A stretch of DNA of 64,000 bases, from contig CAWKKJ010000008.1 in the NCBI GenBank assembly GCA_963850205.1, positions 248,001-312,000 on the forward strand, read 5' to 3'. A program made the position numbers and the translations under genes. This document shows, piece by piece, positions 19,210 through 28,079 of the stretch. Position 1 is the stretch's first letter. Each line of letters starts with the position of its first letter. Below the pieces are notes generated by a model. The model did no database searches. It was not told the DNA's origin and was given only the letters and a program-made list of their open reading frames with translations. Source of the DNA: JACVRW01 sp963850205 (lineage in GTDB: Bacteria > Actinomycetota > Thermoleophilia > Solirubrobacterales > Thermoleophilaceae).

Positions 19210-20160
19210 TCACAGCGCAGGCACACGCTCGAGCGCGTCGTCGACGATCGCCGAGCGCTCGTCGGATCCGGCTCCCGGCGCGACGAGCAACCGGTGGGTG
19301 AGCACGGTGCCGGCCATGGCCTGGACGTCGTCGGGCAGGGCGTGATCGCGGGCGTCCAGCGCCGCGAGCGCCTTGGCCGCCCGGAACAGCATCAGGCCGG
19401 CGCGCGGGCTGGCGCCGAGCTCCACGCGCGAATCGGCTCGGGTGGCGTCCAGGATGGCCACGACGTAGCGTCGCAGCGCCCCGCTTCCGTGCACGGCGGC
19501 GGCCGCCTCCTGCGCGGCCACGATCTCCCCGACCTCGGTGACCGGCTCCAGGTCGAGCACGCGATCGCGCGCGGCGTGGTCGAGCAGCATGTCGCTCTCC
19601 TGCTCGGTGGACGGGTAGCCGAGCGACACGCGGACCATGAAGCGGTCCAGCTGGGCCTCCGGGAGCGGGTAGGTGCCCTCGTACTCGATCGGGTTCTGGG
19701 TGGCCAGGACGATGAAGGGCCGGGCCAGCTCATGGGTGTGCTTGTCCACCGTCACGTGGCGTTCCTGCATGCACTCGAGCAACCCGGACTGCGTCTTCGG
19801 CGAGGCCCGGTTGACCTCGTCGACCAGCACGACGTTCGCGAACACGGGGCCAGGCCTGAACTCGAAGCGGTTCTCGCGCTGGTTGTAGACGTTCGTGCCC
19901 ACCACGTCGGCCGGCAGCAGGTCCGCGGTGCACTGCACGCGGGCGTACTCGGCGTCGACGGAGTTGGCCAGTGCCCGTGCCAGAGCGGTCTTGCCCACGC
20001 CGGGGTAGTCCTCGATCAGCACGTGACCCTCGGCCAGGAGCGCGACCAGCAGGTCCCGGAGCACGCCGTCTGACACCTTGACCGCTCGAGCGATGTTGTC
20101 GCGCAGACGACCGCCCAGCTCAGCTACCTGAGATGGATTGAGCTCAGGGACTGTCGCCAT
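19210..20160 (-). CDS. MoxR-family AAA+ ATPase
   Basis: 316 residues from the ATG at 20160. P-loop DYPGVGKTAL (51-60), Walker B NVVLVDEVNRASPKTQ, sensor 1 PFIVLATQNPIEYEGTYPL and the arginine-rich lid (ASPRAGLMLFRAAKA) are all present. MoxR proteins act as chaperone-like ATPases on vWA/DUF58 partners, and such a partner follows 21 bases downstream. No clear Shine-Dalgarno is seen; a GTG eight codons upstream is the alternative start. Confidence 0.93.
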   Translation of the reverse strand: MATVPELNPSQVAELGGRLRDNIARAVKVSDGVLRDLLVALLAEGHVLIEDYPGVGKTALARALANSVDAEYARVQCTADLLPADVVGTNVYNQRENRFEFRPGPVFANVVLVDEVNRASPKTQSGLLECMQERHVTVDKHTHELARPFIVLATQNPIEYEGTYPLPEAQLDRFMVRVSLGYPSTEQESDMLLDHAARDRVLDLEPVTEVGEIVAAQEAAAAVHGSGALRRYVVAILDATRADSRVELGASPRAGLMLFRAAKALAALDARDHALPDDVQAMAGTVLTHRLLVAPGAGSDERSAIVDDALERVPAL

Positions 20161-20184
20161 GGACCACCATGGTAGGGATACCAC

Positions 20185-20736
20185 TCAGCCGTCAGAAGCG
20201 AAGAACTTGGCCGTCATCGTCTCGATGGTGCCCATCGTGCGCGTGGTGGTGGGGCCCAGCAACTCGTCGGCCGCCTGCGCGTTGAACCTCGAGTCCCGGA
20301 TGCCTCCGCTCGGCAGCCAGAACAGCTCGCGTGTGCCGAAGGCGAGCCGATCGTCCTCGCCGGCCAGCGCGAGCGCCTCGCGCTTGACCCTGGCCGACGG
20401 CTTCGCGGCCGTGAGGATCACCTGGAGCTTGCCCTGCGAGCGCTCGAGCAGCGAGGGCGCGAAGGGCTGCTGCTCGGCCAGCGCCCGCATCTGGCTCGCG
20501 CTGCGCAGGACGACTGCGGTGCGGTAGCCCAGGCCCGCCTCGACGCCGTCCTCGATCCGAGCGGCCAGCGCCGCCTCGGCCTCACGCGGCGCATCGAGCA
20601 CGACGTTGCCGCTGGTCCGAAACGAGGCCACGTCCTCGAACCCGAGCCCCTCGAACAGCGAGCAGAGGTCCGCGCCGCTCACCCGGCGGTTCTTGCCGAG
20701 GTTGACCCCCCGGAGAAACGCGGCGTACCTCGGCAC
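20185..20736 (-). CDS. DUF1697 family protein
   Basis: 183 residues. The GTG at 20736 begins the conserved opening PRYAAFLRGVNLGKNRRVS; FRTSGNVVLDAP and the ending TIETMTAKFFASDG also fit DUF1697 (YP_family around GNV and the C-terminal RNWNT-like strand). Function is unknown. The gene overlaps the end of the upstream SDR by 58 bases, longer than any other overlap here, although the conserved N-terminus fixes its start. Confidence 0.82.
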   Translation of the reverse strand: MPRYAAFLRGVNLGKNRRVSGADLCSLFEGLGFEDVASFRTSGNVVLDAPREAEAALAARIEDGVEAGLGYRTAVVLRSASQMRALAEQQPFAPSLLERSQGKLQVILTAAKPSARVKREALALAGEDDRLAFGTRELFWLPSGGIRDSRFNAQAADELLGPTTTRTMGTIETMTAKFFASDG

Positions 20737-21608
20737 CCGGCCACTGTATTGCCCAGCAGCGCCCGGCAGGCGCGCAGGACCTCGTCCTGGAACTGCGGGT
20801 CCGCGGCCCGGGCCGAGTGCGCCGCCGGACGCAACCGGTAGTCGAGCACCGCCCCGCTCGGGCCGGGGGGCGGCCGCTCGAGAGCAAGCCCGGCCAGGGC
20901 CTCCCCCGAGACCCGCGGCGTGGAGGCGAAGGGCAGGAGCGCGAGCGGCCTCGTGGCCGCCGACCAAACGGCCCGGAGGACCCGCGGGTAGGTGCGCGCC
21001 AGGCCGGTACCGGGCATCAGGCCGGGATCGAAGCAGGCCACGTGCACGGCGTCCCGCTCCCGCGCGTACGCGCCGGCGAGCGCGGTTGTGAGCAGCTTGG
21101 CGGTGGCGTAGCGGCGCCGGCCCTCGGTTCCCGCCGCGCGGGACGGCTCGGACGCGGGCCGTGCGATGACCTCCACGGAGTTGTCGCTCGGGTCGGGAAG
21201 ACCGGTGGGTTGCGAGGGATCGTGGGTCGCCGAGCCGATCCAGATGAGCGTCCGCGGGGGATTGGGCCGCTCGAGCAGGGCGTCGACCAGCGCGACGTGG
21301 CCGAGCACGTTGACCTGGAAGGTCTCCTCGAAGCCGTCCTCGGTAAGGGTCAGGCCGTCGGTGATCTGCAGCCCGGCGTTGCAGATCACGGCGTCCAGGT
21401 CCTCGGCCGCGGCGGCCCGCGCCGCCCGCACCGAAGCCAGCGAGGCCAGGTCGAGCTCCAAGGCGTCGCCGCCGAGCTCGGCCGCCACCGCCTCGGCGGT
21501 CTCTCGGTCGCGCCCGGCCACCACGACGCGGGCGCCGCGCGCACCCGCCGCCCGGGCCGCGGCCAGCCCCAGGCCGCGCGTGGCGCCGGTGATGAGCAGC
21601 CTGGTCAG
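20679..21608 (-). CDS. Short-chain dehydrogenase/reductase, CTG start
   Basis: 309 residues. The Rossmann motif LLITGATRGLG (4-14), NAG (CNAGLQ) and the YxxxK pair (RRRYATAKL) identify a classical-fold SDR of the retinol-dehydrogenase/oxidoreductase kind (LDLASLASVRAA is typical). The only codon that gives a complete first strand is CTG at 21608, which overlaps the trpC stop as CTGA; the first in-frame GTG lies after the cofactor motif. GGAGGA lies 12 bases upstream. Substrate unknown. The last 15 residues (RFSGGSTSARTAG) look unlike the family and overlap the next gene. Confidence 0.85.
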   Translation of the reverse strand: MTRLLITGATRGLGLAAARAAGARGARVVVAGRDRETAEAVAAELGGDALELDLASLASVRAARAAAAEDLDAVICNAGLQITDGLTLTEDGFEETFQVNVLGHVALVDALLERPNPPRTLIWIGSATHDPSQPTGLPDPSDNSVEVIARPASEPSRAAGTEGRRRYATAKLLTTALAGAYARERDAVHVACFDPGLMPGTGLARTYPRVLRAVWSAATRPLALLPFASTPRVSGEALAGLALERPPPGPSGAVLDYRLRPAAHSARAADPQFQDEVLRACRALLGNTVAGCRGTPRFSGGSTSARTAG

Positions 21609-22402
21609 GCCTGCGTCGGCTCCTCCGAGCGGGTGAGCTCGCGCACCGTGGCCTCGGGATCCGGGGCCCGCATGAGGAATTCGCCGATCAGCACCGCGTC
21701 CACCCCCACCTGCTCCAGCTCCTCGATCTGGTGCCGGTCGTGGATCCCGGACTCCGAGACCACGACCTTGCCCGCGGGCACGTCGGCGATCAGGTCGAAG
21801 GTGCGCGCGATGTCGACGCTGAAGCTCTCCAGATCCCGGTTGTTGATGCCGATGATGTCCGCGTCGATCTCCAGCGCGAGGTCGAGCTCCTCCTCGTCGT
21901 GGATCTCCACGAGAGCGTCGAGGTCGAGGTCCCAGGCCAGGTTGGCCAGCGACGCCAGCTGGGGCGGCTCCAGTGAGCCCACCACCAGCAGCACGGCGTC
22001 CGCCCCAGCGGCCCGGGCCTCGTAGACCTGGTACGCGTCGACGGTGAAGTCCTTGCGCAGGATCGGCAGGTAGGTGGCCGCCCTCGCTTCGTCCAGGTCG
22101 GCCAGCGAGCCGCCGAAGTGGGTCTCCTCGGTGAGCACCGAGATGGCAGCCGCCCCGCCCCGCTCGTAGGCGCGGACGAGGTCGGCGCAGCCCGCGTCCT
22201 CCCTGATCGCGCCCGCCGACGGTGAGCGCCGCTTGTGCTCGGCGATCAGTGAGGTCCCCGGGCGCGAGAGGGCCTCGGCGAAGGGCTGCGCCTCCCGGCG
22301 CACGCCGGCCTCGCGCTCGAGATCGGCCAGGGGCCGCTCGCGCTTGCGCCGCTCGAGCGAGTCGCGGGTGGCGCCCACCAGGTCCTCGAGGCGCGGGCTC
22401 AC
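21605..22402 (-). CDS. trpC: Indole-3-glycerol phosphate synthase
   Basis: 265 residues, single-domain TIM barrel. SLIAEHKRRSPSAG contains the catalytic-region Lys, YLPILRKDFTVDAYQVYEA the general-acid Lys, and IIGINNRDLESF and VSESGIHDRHQIEEL complete the substrate site. It closes the indole ring from CdRP. The GTG start overlaps the trpD stop (GTGA). Its own TGA overlaps the CTG of the next gene. Confidence 0.96.
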   Translation of the reverse strand: MSPRLEDLVGATRDSLERRKRERPLADLEREAGVRREAQPFAEALSRPGTSLIAEHKRRSPSAGAIREDAGCADLVRAYERGGAAAISVLTEETHFGGSLADLDEARAATYLPILRKDFTVDAYQVYEARAAGADAVLLVVGSLEPPQLASLANLAWDLDLDALVEIHDEEELDLALEIDADIIGINNRDLESFSVDIARTFDLIADVPAGKVVVSESGIHDRHQIEELEQVGVDAVLIGEFLMRAPDPEATVRELTRSEEPTQA

Positions 22403-23424
22403 GCCGGGGTCTCCCGGGTGCGCTCCAGCCAGCCGTCGAGCACCGCCCGCGCCGCGCCCGAATCGATCGACCCCTCGGCTGCGCGCACGCCCTCCTCGAT
22501 CGAGGCGGAGCGGCCGGCCACGTAGATCGCCGCGCCGGCGTTGAGGAGCGCGAGAGCGCGCTCGGTGCCCGGCGTCCCGTCGAGGACGCCGCGGAGAACG
22601 CCCGCGTTCGCATCCGGCGTGCCCGCTCCCACGGCCCCGTCGCTCACGCTTTCGAGGCCGGCCTGCTCAGGCGTGACCTCGTACGCGTCGAGGGTGCCGT
22701 CTCTCAACTCGACCACCCGGGTCGCCCCCGAGACCGAGAACTCGTCCAGGCCATCCGCGCTCGACACTACCAAGGCTCTCTCCGTGCCCAGCTCTCCCAG
22801 GGCCGCCGCCATCGTGGGCAGCTTCGTCGGATCGGACACGCCGATCACCTGTCGCCTCGCACCCGCCGGGTTGGTGAGTGGCCCGAGGAAGTTGAAGATG
22901 GTGCGCACGCCCAGTTGCTTGCGTACGCCCACAACGTGCCGCATGGCCCGGTGGTGAAGGGGGGCGAACATGAACCCGAAGCCCACGCCGTCGATGCACT
23001 CTGCCACCGCCGCCGGCTCGAGGTCGATCCGCCCGCCGAGCGCCTCCAGCACGTCGGCGGACCCGCACTGGCTGGTGGCCGAGCGATTCCCGTGCTTGGC
23101 CACCCGGCAACCCGCGCCCGCGGCCACGAAGGCGGCGGTGGTGGAGACGTTGAAGGTGGGTCGCCCACCGCCGGTGCCGGCGGTGTCCAGCAGGTCCCCT
23201 CCGGCGTCCACGCGCTCGGCCAGCTCACGCATCGTCCGGGCCAGGCCCGCAATCTCCTGGACGGTCTCGCCCTTGGTGCGCAGGGCGATGAGAAAGGCGG
23301 CCGACTGGGCCTCGGAGACCTCGCCGGCCATGACCTCGGCCAGCACGGCGGCGGCCTCGTCGGCGCTGAGGTCGTCGCCGCCCGCCACGCGGTCGATCGC
23401 GTGGCTCAGGACAGGGTTAGGCAT
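22399..23424 (-). CDS. trpD: Anthranilate phosphoribosyltransferase
   Basis: 341 residues. DTAGTGGGRPTFNVSTTAAF (80-99) is the PRPP-binding block and KHGNRSATSQCGSADVLEALG the anthranilate/PRPP block; both are complete. It transfers the phosphoribosyl group to anthranilate. The start overlaps the trpG end by 8 bases; trpG and trpD are separate genes, unlike the fused enterobacterial form. Confidence 0.96.
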   Translation of the reverse strand: MPNPVLSHAIDRVAGGDDLSADEAAAVLAEVMAGEVSEAQSAAFLIALRTKGETVQEIAGLARTMRELAERVDAGGDLLDTAGTGGGRPTFNVSTTAAFVAAGAGCRVAKHGNRSATSQCGSADVLEALGGRIDLEPAAVAECIDGVGFGFMFAPLHHRAMRHVVGVRKQLGVRTIFNFLGPLTNPAGARRQVIGVSDPTKLPTMAAALGELGTERALVVSSADGLDEFSVSGATRVVELRDGTLDAYEVTPEQAGLESVSDGAVGAGTPDANAGVLRGVLDGTPGTERALALLNAGAAIYVAGRSASIEEGVRAAEGSIDSGAARAVLDGWLERTRETPA

Positions 23425-23977
23425 GCCCGTTGCCCATGAAGTTCTCCAGCATCCGCTTGCCGTCGGGGGTGAGGACCGACTCCGGGTGGAACTGCACTCC
23501 CTCCACCGGCAGCTCGCGATGCCGTAGGCCCATGATCACCTCGCCGGACCGCGCCGAGACCTCGAGCCCGTCCGGCAGCTCCGGGTCGACGACCAGCGAG
23601 TGGTAGCGGCCGGCCACGAGCGGGGATTCGAGGCCGTTGAAGATCGTCCTGCCGTCGTGCTCGACGGCCGCGGTCTTCCCGTGGACCGGCTCGCCCCGCA
23701 CCACCCGACCGCCGTAGGCCGCCGCCAGCGCCTGGTGTCCGAGGCACACGCCGAGCACGGGCACACCGGCCTGGCCGTAGCGGCGGATGGCCTCCACCGA
23801 CAGCCCCGCCTCCACCGGCGTGCAGGGACCCGGCGAGACGATCACACGCCCGGGCTTCCGCTCGAGCAGCGCCGGCACGTCGTTGCGCACCACCTCGATC
23901 TCCGCGCCCAGCTCGCCCAGATACTGGACCAGGTTGTAGGTGAAGGAGTCGTAGTTGTCGATCACCAGGATCGTCAT
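23417..23977 (-). CDS. trpG: Anthranilate synthase component II (glutamine amidotransferase)
   Basis: 186 residues. The class I amidotransferase triad is Cys78 (LGVCLGHQA), His164 and Glu166 (VQFHPES); the opening ILVIDNYDSFTYNLVQYL is typical of TrpG/PabA. It supplies ammonia to TrpE. It can also serve PabB in some bacteria; no pabB is seen here. ATG overlaps the trpE stop (ATGA). Confidence 0.95.
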   Translation of the reverse strand: MTILVIDNYDSFTYNLVQYLGELGAEIEVVRNDVPALLERKPGRVIVSPGPCTPVEAGLSVEAIRRYGQAGVPVLGVCLGHQALAAAYGGRVVRGEPVHGKTAAVEHDGRTIFNGLESPLVAGRYHSLVVDPELPDGLEVSARSGEVIMGLRHRELPVEGVQFHPESVLTPDGKRMLENFMGNGHA

Positions 23978-25446
23978 GCCCAGTCAGCCTGGCCGCACGC
24001 GAGGCTGATGGCCTCGAACACCGCGTTGGCCTTCGCCTCGGTCTCGCGCACCTCGTACTCGGCGTCCGAGTCGGCCACAATGCCGCCGCCGGCCTGCACG
24101 TACACCTGACCGTCCTTGACCAGCGCCGAGCGGATGTAGATGCAGGTGTCGAGGTCGCCGGTGTAGGACAGGTAGCCCACCGCCCCGCCGTAGGCCGCCC
24201 GCTTGACGGGCTCCAGCTCGTCGATGATCTGCATGGCCCGGACCTTCGGCGCGCCGGACAGAGTCCCGGCGGGGAGAGCGGCGCGCAGGGCGTCCATGGG
24301 TCCCACCCCGGGTCGGAGGGTCCCGGACACCGAGGAGACGATGTGCATCACGTGCGAGTAGGTCTCGATGGCCATCAGCTCGTCCACCGAGACGCTGCCG
24401 TACTCGCACACCCGCCCGAGGTCGTTGCGGCCGAGGTCCACCAGCATCACGTGCTCGGCCCGCTCCTTCTCGTCGGCCAGCAGCTCGCGGGCCCGCTCGA
24501 GGTCCTCCTCGGTCGACCCCGCCCGCGGGCGCGTGCCGGCGATCGGGCGCAGCTCCACCCGCGGCCCGGTGGCCTTGACCAGCGACTCCGGCGACGCGCC
24601 GGCGATCTCGAAGTCCTCGAAGTCGAGGAAGTACATGTAGGGGCTCGGGTTGACGGCACGCAGGCCACGGTAGATCGAGAAGGCGTCGACGGGACATTCG
24701 GCGGTCCAGCGCTGCGAGGGCACCACCTGGTAGGCGTCCCCGGCCCGGATGTACTCCTTTGCCCGCTCGACGGCGGCGGCGTAGCCGGAGGGGCCCAGGT
24801 TGGACTCGAACTCCGGCGGCTCTGCGCGCCCGCCCTCGACCCTCGGCACCGGGCCGCGCAGCCGCTCGCGCACCGCGGCGATGGCCGCCGCGGCCTCGTC
24901 GTAGGAGCGTTCGAGGTCCTCGCCGGCGACCACGTTCGCCAGCACCGTCACCTCGTGGCGGAGGTGATCGAAGGCCAGCAGCAGGTCGCTGATCATCAGG
25001 GCCAGGTCCGGGACACCGGTGTCGTCGGGGTTGGGCTCCCCCACGGTCGGCTCGGCGCTGCGCACGAGGTCGTAGCCGAACAGCCCCACCGCCCCCCCGA
25101 CGAAGGGCGGCAGCCCGGCCAGCGGGGCTATCCGCCAGCGGTCGAGCTCCTGGCTCACGAGGGAGTAGGGGTCGGGGTGCTCGCCCCCGGCGAGCCGGAG
25201 CACGGTGCGCGGGCGAAAGCCCAGGAACGACCAGCGTCCCACCCGCTGGCCCTGCTCGGCGGACTCGAGCAGGAACGACGGTCCGTCGCCGCGCAGCTTC
25301 AGGTAGGCCGACACCGGCGTCTCGCAGTCGGCTACGAAGGTGTGGCGCAGAGGGACCAGCGTGTGCTCTGCCGCCAGCGCCCGGACCTCGTCCAGGCCGG
25401 GGGTGAGCTCGAGTCCCGGGTCGTGGCCGATGGCAGCGCCGCTCAT
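23974..25446 (-). CDS. trpE: Anthranilate synthase component I
   Basis: 490 residues. A chorismate-binding domain (about 220-485) includes PAGTLSGAPKVRAMQIIDEL, RAYGGAVGYLS and the RNDLGRVCEYG block; the N-terminal half with LLESAEQGQRVGRWSFLG resembles the Trp-feedback region, where LLES is the known inhibitor-binding motif, so feedback inhibition by tryptophan is expected. The ATG overlaps the hisIE stop as TGATG; the frame continues upstream over hisIE but without support. No leader peptide or attenuator is visible because the gene is inside an operon. Confidence 0.95.
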   Translation of the reverse strand: MSGAAIGHDPGLELTPGLDEVRALAAEHTLVPLRHTFVADCETPVSAYLKLRGDGPSFLLESAEQGQRVGRWSFLGFRPRTVLRLAGGEHPDPYSLVSQELDRWRIAPLAGLPPFVGGAVGLFGYDLVRSAEPTVGEPNPDDTGVPDLALMISDLLLAFDHLRHEVTVLANVVAGEDLERSYDEAAAAIAAVRERLRGPVPRVEGGRAEPPEFESNLGPSGYAAAVERAKEYIRAGDAYQVVPSQRWTAECPVDAFSIYRGLRAVNPSPYMYFLDFEDFEIAGASPESLVKATGPRVELRPIAGTRPRAGSTEEDLERARELLADEKERAEHVMLVDLGRNDLGRVCEYGSVSVDELMAIETYSHVMHIVSSVSGTLRPGVGPMDALRAALPAGTLSGAPKVRAMQIIDELEPVKRAAYGGAVGYLSYTGDLDTCIYIRSALVKDGQVYVQAGGGIVADSDAEYEVRETEAKANAVFEAISLACGQADWA

Positions 25447-26036
25447 CAGCGCCGGCGGCCGTTCAGCACGTCGTAGGCGTCGGCCAGGCGCAGGCCGCGT
25501 GAAGTCAGCAGCACGGTCAGGTGGTAGAGCACGTCCGCGGCCTCCTCGGCCACCCGCTCGTCGCTCTCGTCGCGCGAGGCCCGGGCCAGCTCCTCGCCCT
25601 CCTCCTCCACCTTGGCCGCCAGCCGCGCGGGATCGGCGAGCAGCGCCGCCGTGTAGCTCTCCGGCGACGCCGCCGCGCGCCGCGACTCGATCGTCCGCTC
25701 CAGCGCTGCAAGCGCCTCCCCGGCCACCGGCACGAGCTCCCCGTTGTGGAAGCAGGTGCGCTCGCCCGTGTGGCAGGCGGGACCGGCCGGGTCCACCAGC
25801 GCCAGCACGGCGTCCGCGTCGCAGTCCCAGCGCAGCTCCCGCACACGCTGGACGTTCCCGGAGGTCTTCCCCTTGTGCCACAGCTCCTCCCGTGAGCGCG
25901 ACCAGAACCACATCTCACCGCTCTCGCGCGTGCGCCGCCAGGCCTCCTCGTTCTGGTAGGCCAGGGTGAGCACCTCGCCGGTGCGGGCGTCCTGGACGAT
26001 GCAGGGCACGAGCCCGTTGGCAAAGGACGGCTCCAT
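25446..26036 (-). CDS. hisIE: Bifunctional phosphoribosyl-AMP cyclohydrolase / phosphoribosyl-ATP pyrophosphatase
   Basis: 196 residues, a HisI-HisE fusion. The HisI part (1-100) has WDCDADAVL (70-78) and CHTGERTCFH (88-97), which supply the zinc and magnesium ligands; the HisE part (about 108-196) has KVEEEGEELARASRDES and EEAADVLYHLTVLL, the acidic helices of the pyrophosphatase. It does histidine steps 2 and 3. No other his gene is in the window. In actinobacteria HisI and HisE are often separate, so the fusion is noteworthy. It is followed by trpE with a one-base overlap. Confidence 0.95.
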   Translation of the reverse strand: MEPSFANGLVPCIVQDARTGEVLTLAYQNEEAWRRTRESGEMWFWSRSREELWHKGKTSGNVQRVRELRWDCDADAVLALVDPAGPACHTGERTCFHNGELVPVAGEALAALERTIESRRAAASPESYTAALLADPARLAAKVEEEGEELARASRDESDERVAEEAADVLYHLTVLLTSRGLRLADAYDVLNGRRR

Positions 26037-26047
26037 CACGCCTCCGA

Positions 26048-26821
26048 TTATGGCGGCGGGGTGCCCAGCGGCAGCTTCAGGAACTCGTAGACCACCCCGG
26101 CCGGGTCGAAGCCGAGGCGGCGGTAGAGCTCCTGCGGCCAGTCGTCGCCGTCGGTGAGCAGGAACACGGGGTCGTGCCCCTCGGCGGCGGCCGCGTCGGC
26201 TGCGGCCAGCACGGCGGCGCTGGCCAAGCCCACCCGGCGGCGGGACTGCACGGTTCCGACCTCGTCGATCTGGGCCACCTCGCCGTTGCTGTAGAGGCGG
26301 CACGAGGATCCGGGATCGTGGGCCGGGGCGGCGAAGTCACGCGCCCCTCCGGCCCGCTGAAAGCGCTCGTCCATCGCCGTCAGCTGCTCCACGGCCTGTG
26401 CCTGCCAGCCGAAGGGCTGCTCGCGGCGAAAGGCCGCGAGGGCAGCCGCCCCTTCGCTGCGGCTGACCTCGGCGCCCAGCCCGGCGGGCACCTCGCGCTC
26501 CGGCGGACGGCCACGCACCATCACGAGCAGCCGGGACGCGTTCCAACCCTCGGCGGTGAGCCCGGCCGCCAGCCGCCGGCCCTGCTCCTCGTCGTGCACC
26601 ACCAGCTTGCGGTGGGCCAGGCGAGCCTGCACCAAGTCCGCCTCGGCCGACAGCGCGGCCGCATCGGCGGCGGTGTCGTCCACCCGGACGGCGTTGAGCT
26701 GCCAGACCAGGCTCAGGCTCGGGGTCTGCAGCGCCACCCCGTGGGTGGTGGGGATCACCTCGTCGCAGGTGCCCTCCTCCAGCTGGCGCAGAAAGGCCTT
26801 GATGCGCTCGAGCGGGTCCAA
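26048..26821 (-). CDS. GNAT-family N-acetyltransferase
   Basis: 257 residues from the TTG at 26821. The C-terminal half has the acetyl-CoA site in degenerate form: QIDEVGTVQSRRRVGLASAA (R-R-x-G-L-A/G-S) and FLLTDGDDWPQELYRRLGFD. The N-terminal half is a second, eroded domain, giving the two-domain layout seen in several actinobacterial GNATs. MDPLERIKAFLRQ is a natural beginning; a CTG at 26839 that overlaps the era stop as CTGA is the alternative. Substrate unknown. Confidence 0.78.
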   Translation of the reverse strand: MDPLERIKAFLRQLEEGTCDEVIPTTHGVALQTPSLSLVWQLNAVRVDDTAADAAALSAEADLVQARLAHRKLVVHDEEQGRRLAAGLTAEGWNASRLLVMVRGRPPEREVPAGLGAEVSRSEGAAALAAFRREQPFGWQAQAVEQLTAMDERFQRAGGARDFAAPAHDPGSSCRLYSNGEVAQIDEVGTVQSRRRVGLASAAVLAAADAAAAEGHDPVFLLTDGDDWPQELYRRLGFDPAGVVYEFLKLPLGTPPP

Positions 26822-26835
26822 CCGGGGCGTGTTCC

Positions 26836-27717
26836 TCAGTCGATGCCCAGGCGGTCGAGCAGCGCCTCGTCGCGCCGCCAGCCCTTGCGGACGCGGACGT
26901 TGAGGTCCAGGTGGACGCGGCGGCCGGTGAAGCGCTCGATCTCCCTGCGGGCGGCGCTCCCCACCGCCTTGACCATCCGGCCCTGGGCCCCCACCAGAAT
27001 CCCCTTCTGGGACTCGGTCTCCGCCCACACCCGCGCCCGGACCACGAGCAGACCGTCCTCGCGCTCCTCGAGCTCGTCCACCTCGACCTCCACGGCGTGC
27101 GGCACCTCCTCACGCGTGCGGCGCAGCACCTGCTCGCGGATGAGCTCGGCCAGGGCCACCCGCTCGGACAGGTCGCTCTTGTCGTCCGGTGGATAGAGGA
27201 ACGGGCCCTCGGGCACCAGGGCGGCGAGGTGCTCGGTGAGGCCGGGCACACCCGCGCCGGAGAGCGCGCTCACCGGGAAGATCTCGCCCTCCAGCCCGAG
27301 GTCTGCGGCGTTCGACAGGGCGGCGACCGTCCGGGGACGGTCGAGGCGGTCGACCTTGTTGAGGGCCGTGACCGCCGGCACGCCGGCCCTCTGGATGGCC
27401 GCGGTGATGAAGCGATCTCCTGCGCCGATCTCCTGCTCGCCGTTGAGCAGCAGCAGCGCGGCGTCGGCGTCCTTCAGGGCACGCTCCACGCGGCGCTGCA
27501 TGCGCTCGGTGAGCGCGTCCCGCGGCCGCTGCACGCCGGGCAGGTCCACCAGCACCAGCTGCCAGTCGGGGCCCGTGACAATGCCGCGCACCTCCCGGCG
27601 GGTGGTCTGCGGCTTGTCCGAGACGATGGCCACCTTGCCGCCCACCATCCGGTTCACCAGCGTGGACTTGCCCGCGTTCGGCCGCCCGGCCAGCGCGACG
27701 AAGCCGGCACGGGTCAC
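26836..27717 (-). CDS. era: GTPase Era, 16S rRNA assembly factor
   Basis: 293 residues. G1 GRPNAGKST (11-19), switch SDKPQTTRREVRGI, G3 DLPGVQRP, G4 NKVD and a C-terminal KH domain with VGAQGRMVKAVGSAARREIE are complete. Era binds the 3' end of 16S rRNA during 30S maturation. The GTG start overlaps the ybeY stop as GTGA, giving the conserved order phoH-ybeY-era. Confidence 0.96.
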   Translation of the reverse strand: MTRAGFVALAGRPNAGKSTLVNRMVGGKVAIVSDKPQTTRREVRGIVTGPDWQLVLVDLPGVQRPRDALTERMQRRVERALKDADAALLLLNGEQEIGAGDRFITAAIQRAGVPAVTALNKVDRLDRPRTVAALSNAADLGLEGEIFPVSALSGAGVPGLTEHLAALVPEGPFLYPPDDKSDLSERVALAELIREQVLRRTREEVPHAVEVEVDELEEREDGLLVVRARVWAETESQKGILVGAQGRMVKAVGSAARREIERFTGRRVHLDLNVRVRKGWRRDEALLDRLGID

Positions 27718-28079
27718 AGCGCCGCCACGATCCGGGCCTGGAGGGCGAGCATCTCGCCCCCGTCGGTCTCGTGGTCGTAGCCGCAGAGGTGAAGCACGCC
27801 GTGCACCACGGCCTCGCTCAGGTCCTCCGTGTGGTCGGGACAGATCACCACGTCGCCCAGCTCTCGCGGCCCGCGGGCGTCCGCCGGCCCGTCGACCGGG
27901 AACGACAGCACATCCGTGGGCCGGTCGAGGCCCCGGTGGTCGCGGTTCAGCTCGCGGATCCGCTGCTCCGAGACCAGCGCCACCGCCAGGTGTCCGTGCT
28001 CGACTCCGGCCGCCGCCAGCGCATCCAACGCGGGCCGGCGCAGCGTCTCGGGGGCGTCGATGAGCTCGAGCTCGATCAG
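27714..28079 (-). CDS. ybeY: Endoribonuclease YbeY, CTG start
   Basis: 121 residues. The zinc motif HGVLHLCGYDHETDG and RGLDRPTDVLSFP are unmistakable. YbeY is a metal-dependent RNase for 16S rRNA 3'-end maturation and ribosome quality control. The conserved first strand (IELELIDAPE) can only be included if translation starts at CTG 28079, which overlaps the phoH stop as CTGA. The next in-frame start, a TTG at codon 18, would remove that strand; no ATG/GTG/TTG is seen upstream close by. Confidence 0.9.
   Translation of the reverse strand: MIELELIDAPETLRRPALDALAAAGVEHGHLAVALVSEQRIRELNRDHRGLDRPTDVLSFPVDGPADARGPRELGDVVICPDHTEDLSEAVVHGVLHLCGYDHETDGGEMLALQARIVAAL

Noticed and set aside
26837..26839. 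CTGA overlap as start of the GNAT gene
   Set aside because: TTG 26821 gives the more natural beginning MDPLERIKAF and a Shine-Dalgarno-like AGGA upstream; CTG remains possible but is not needed.
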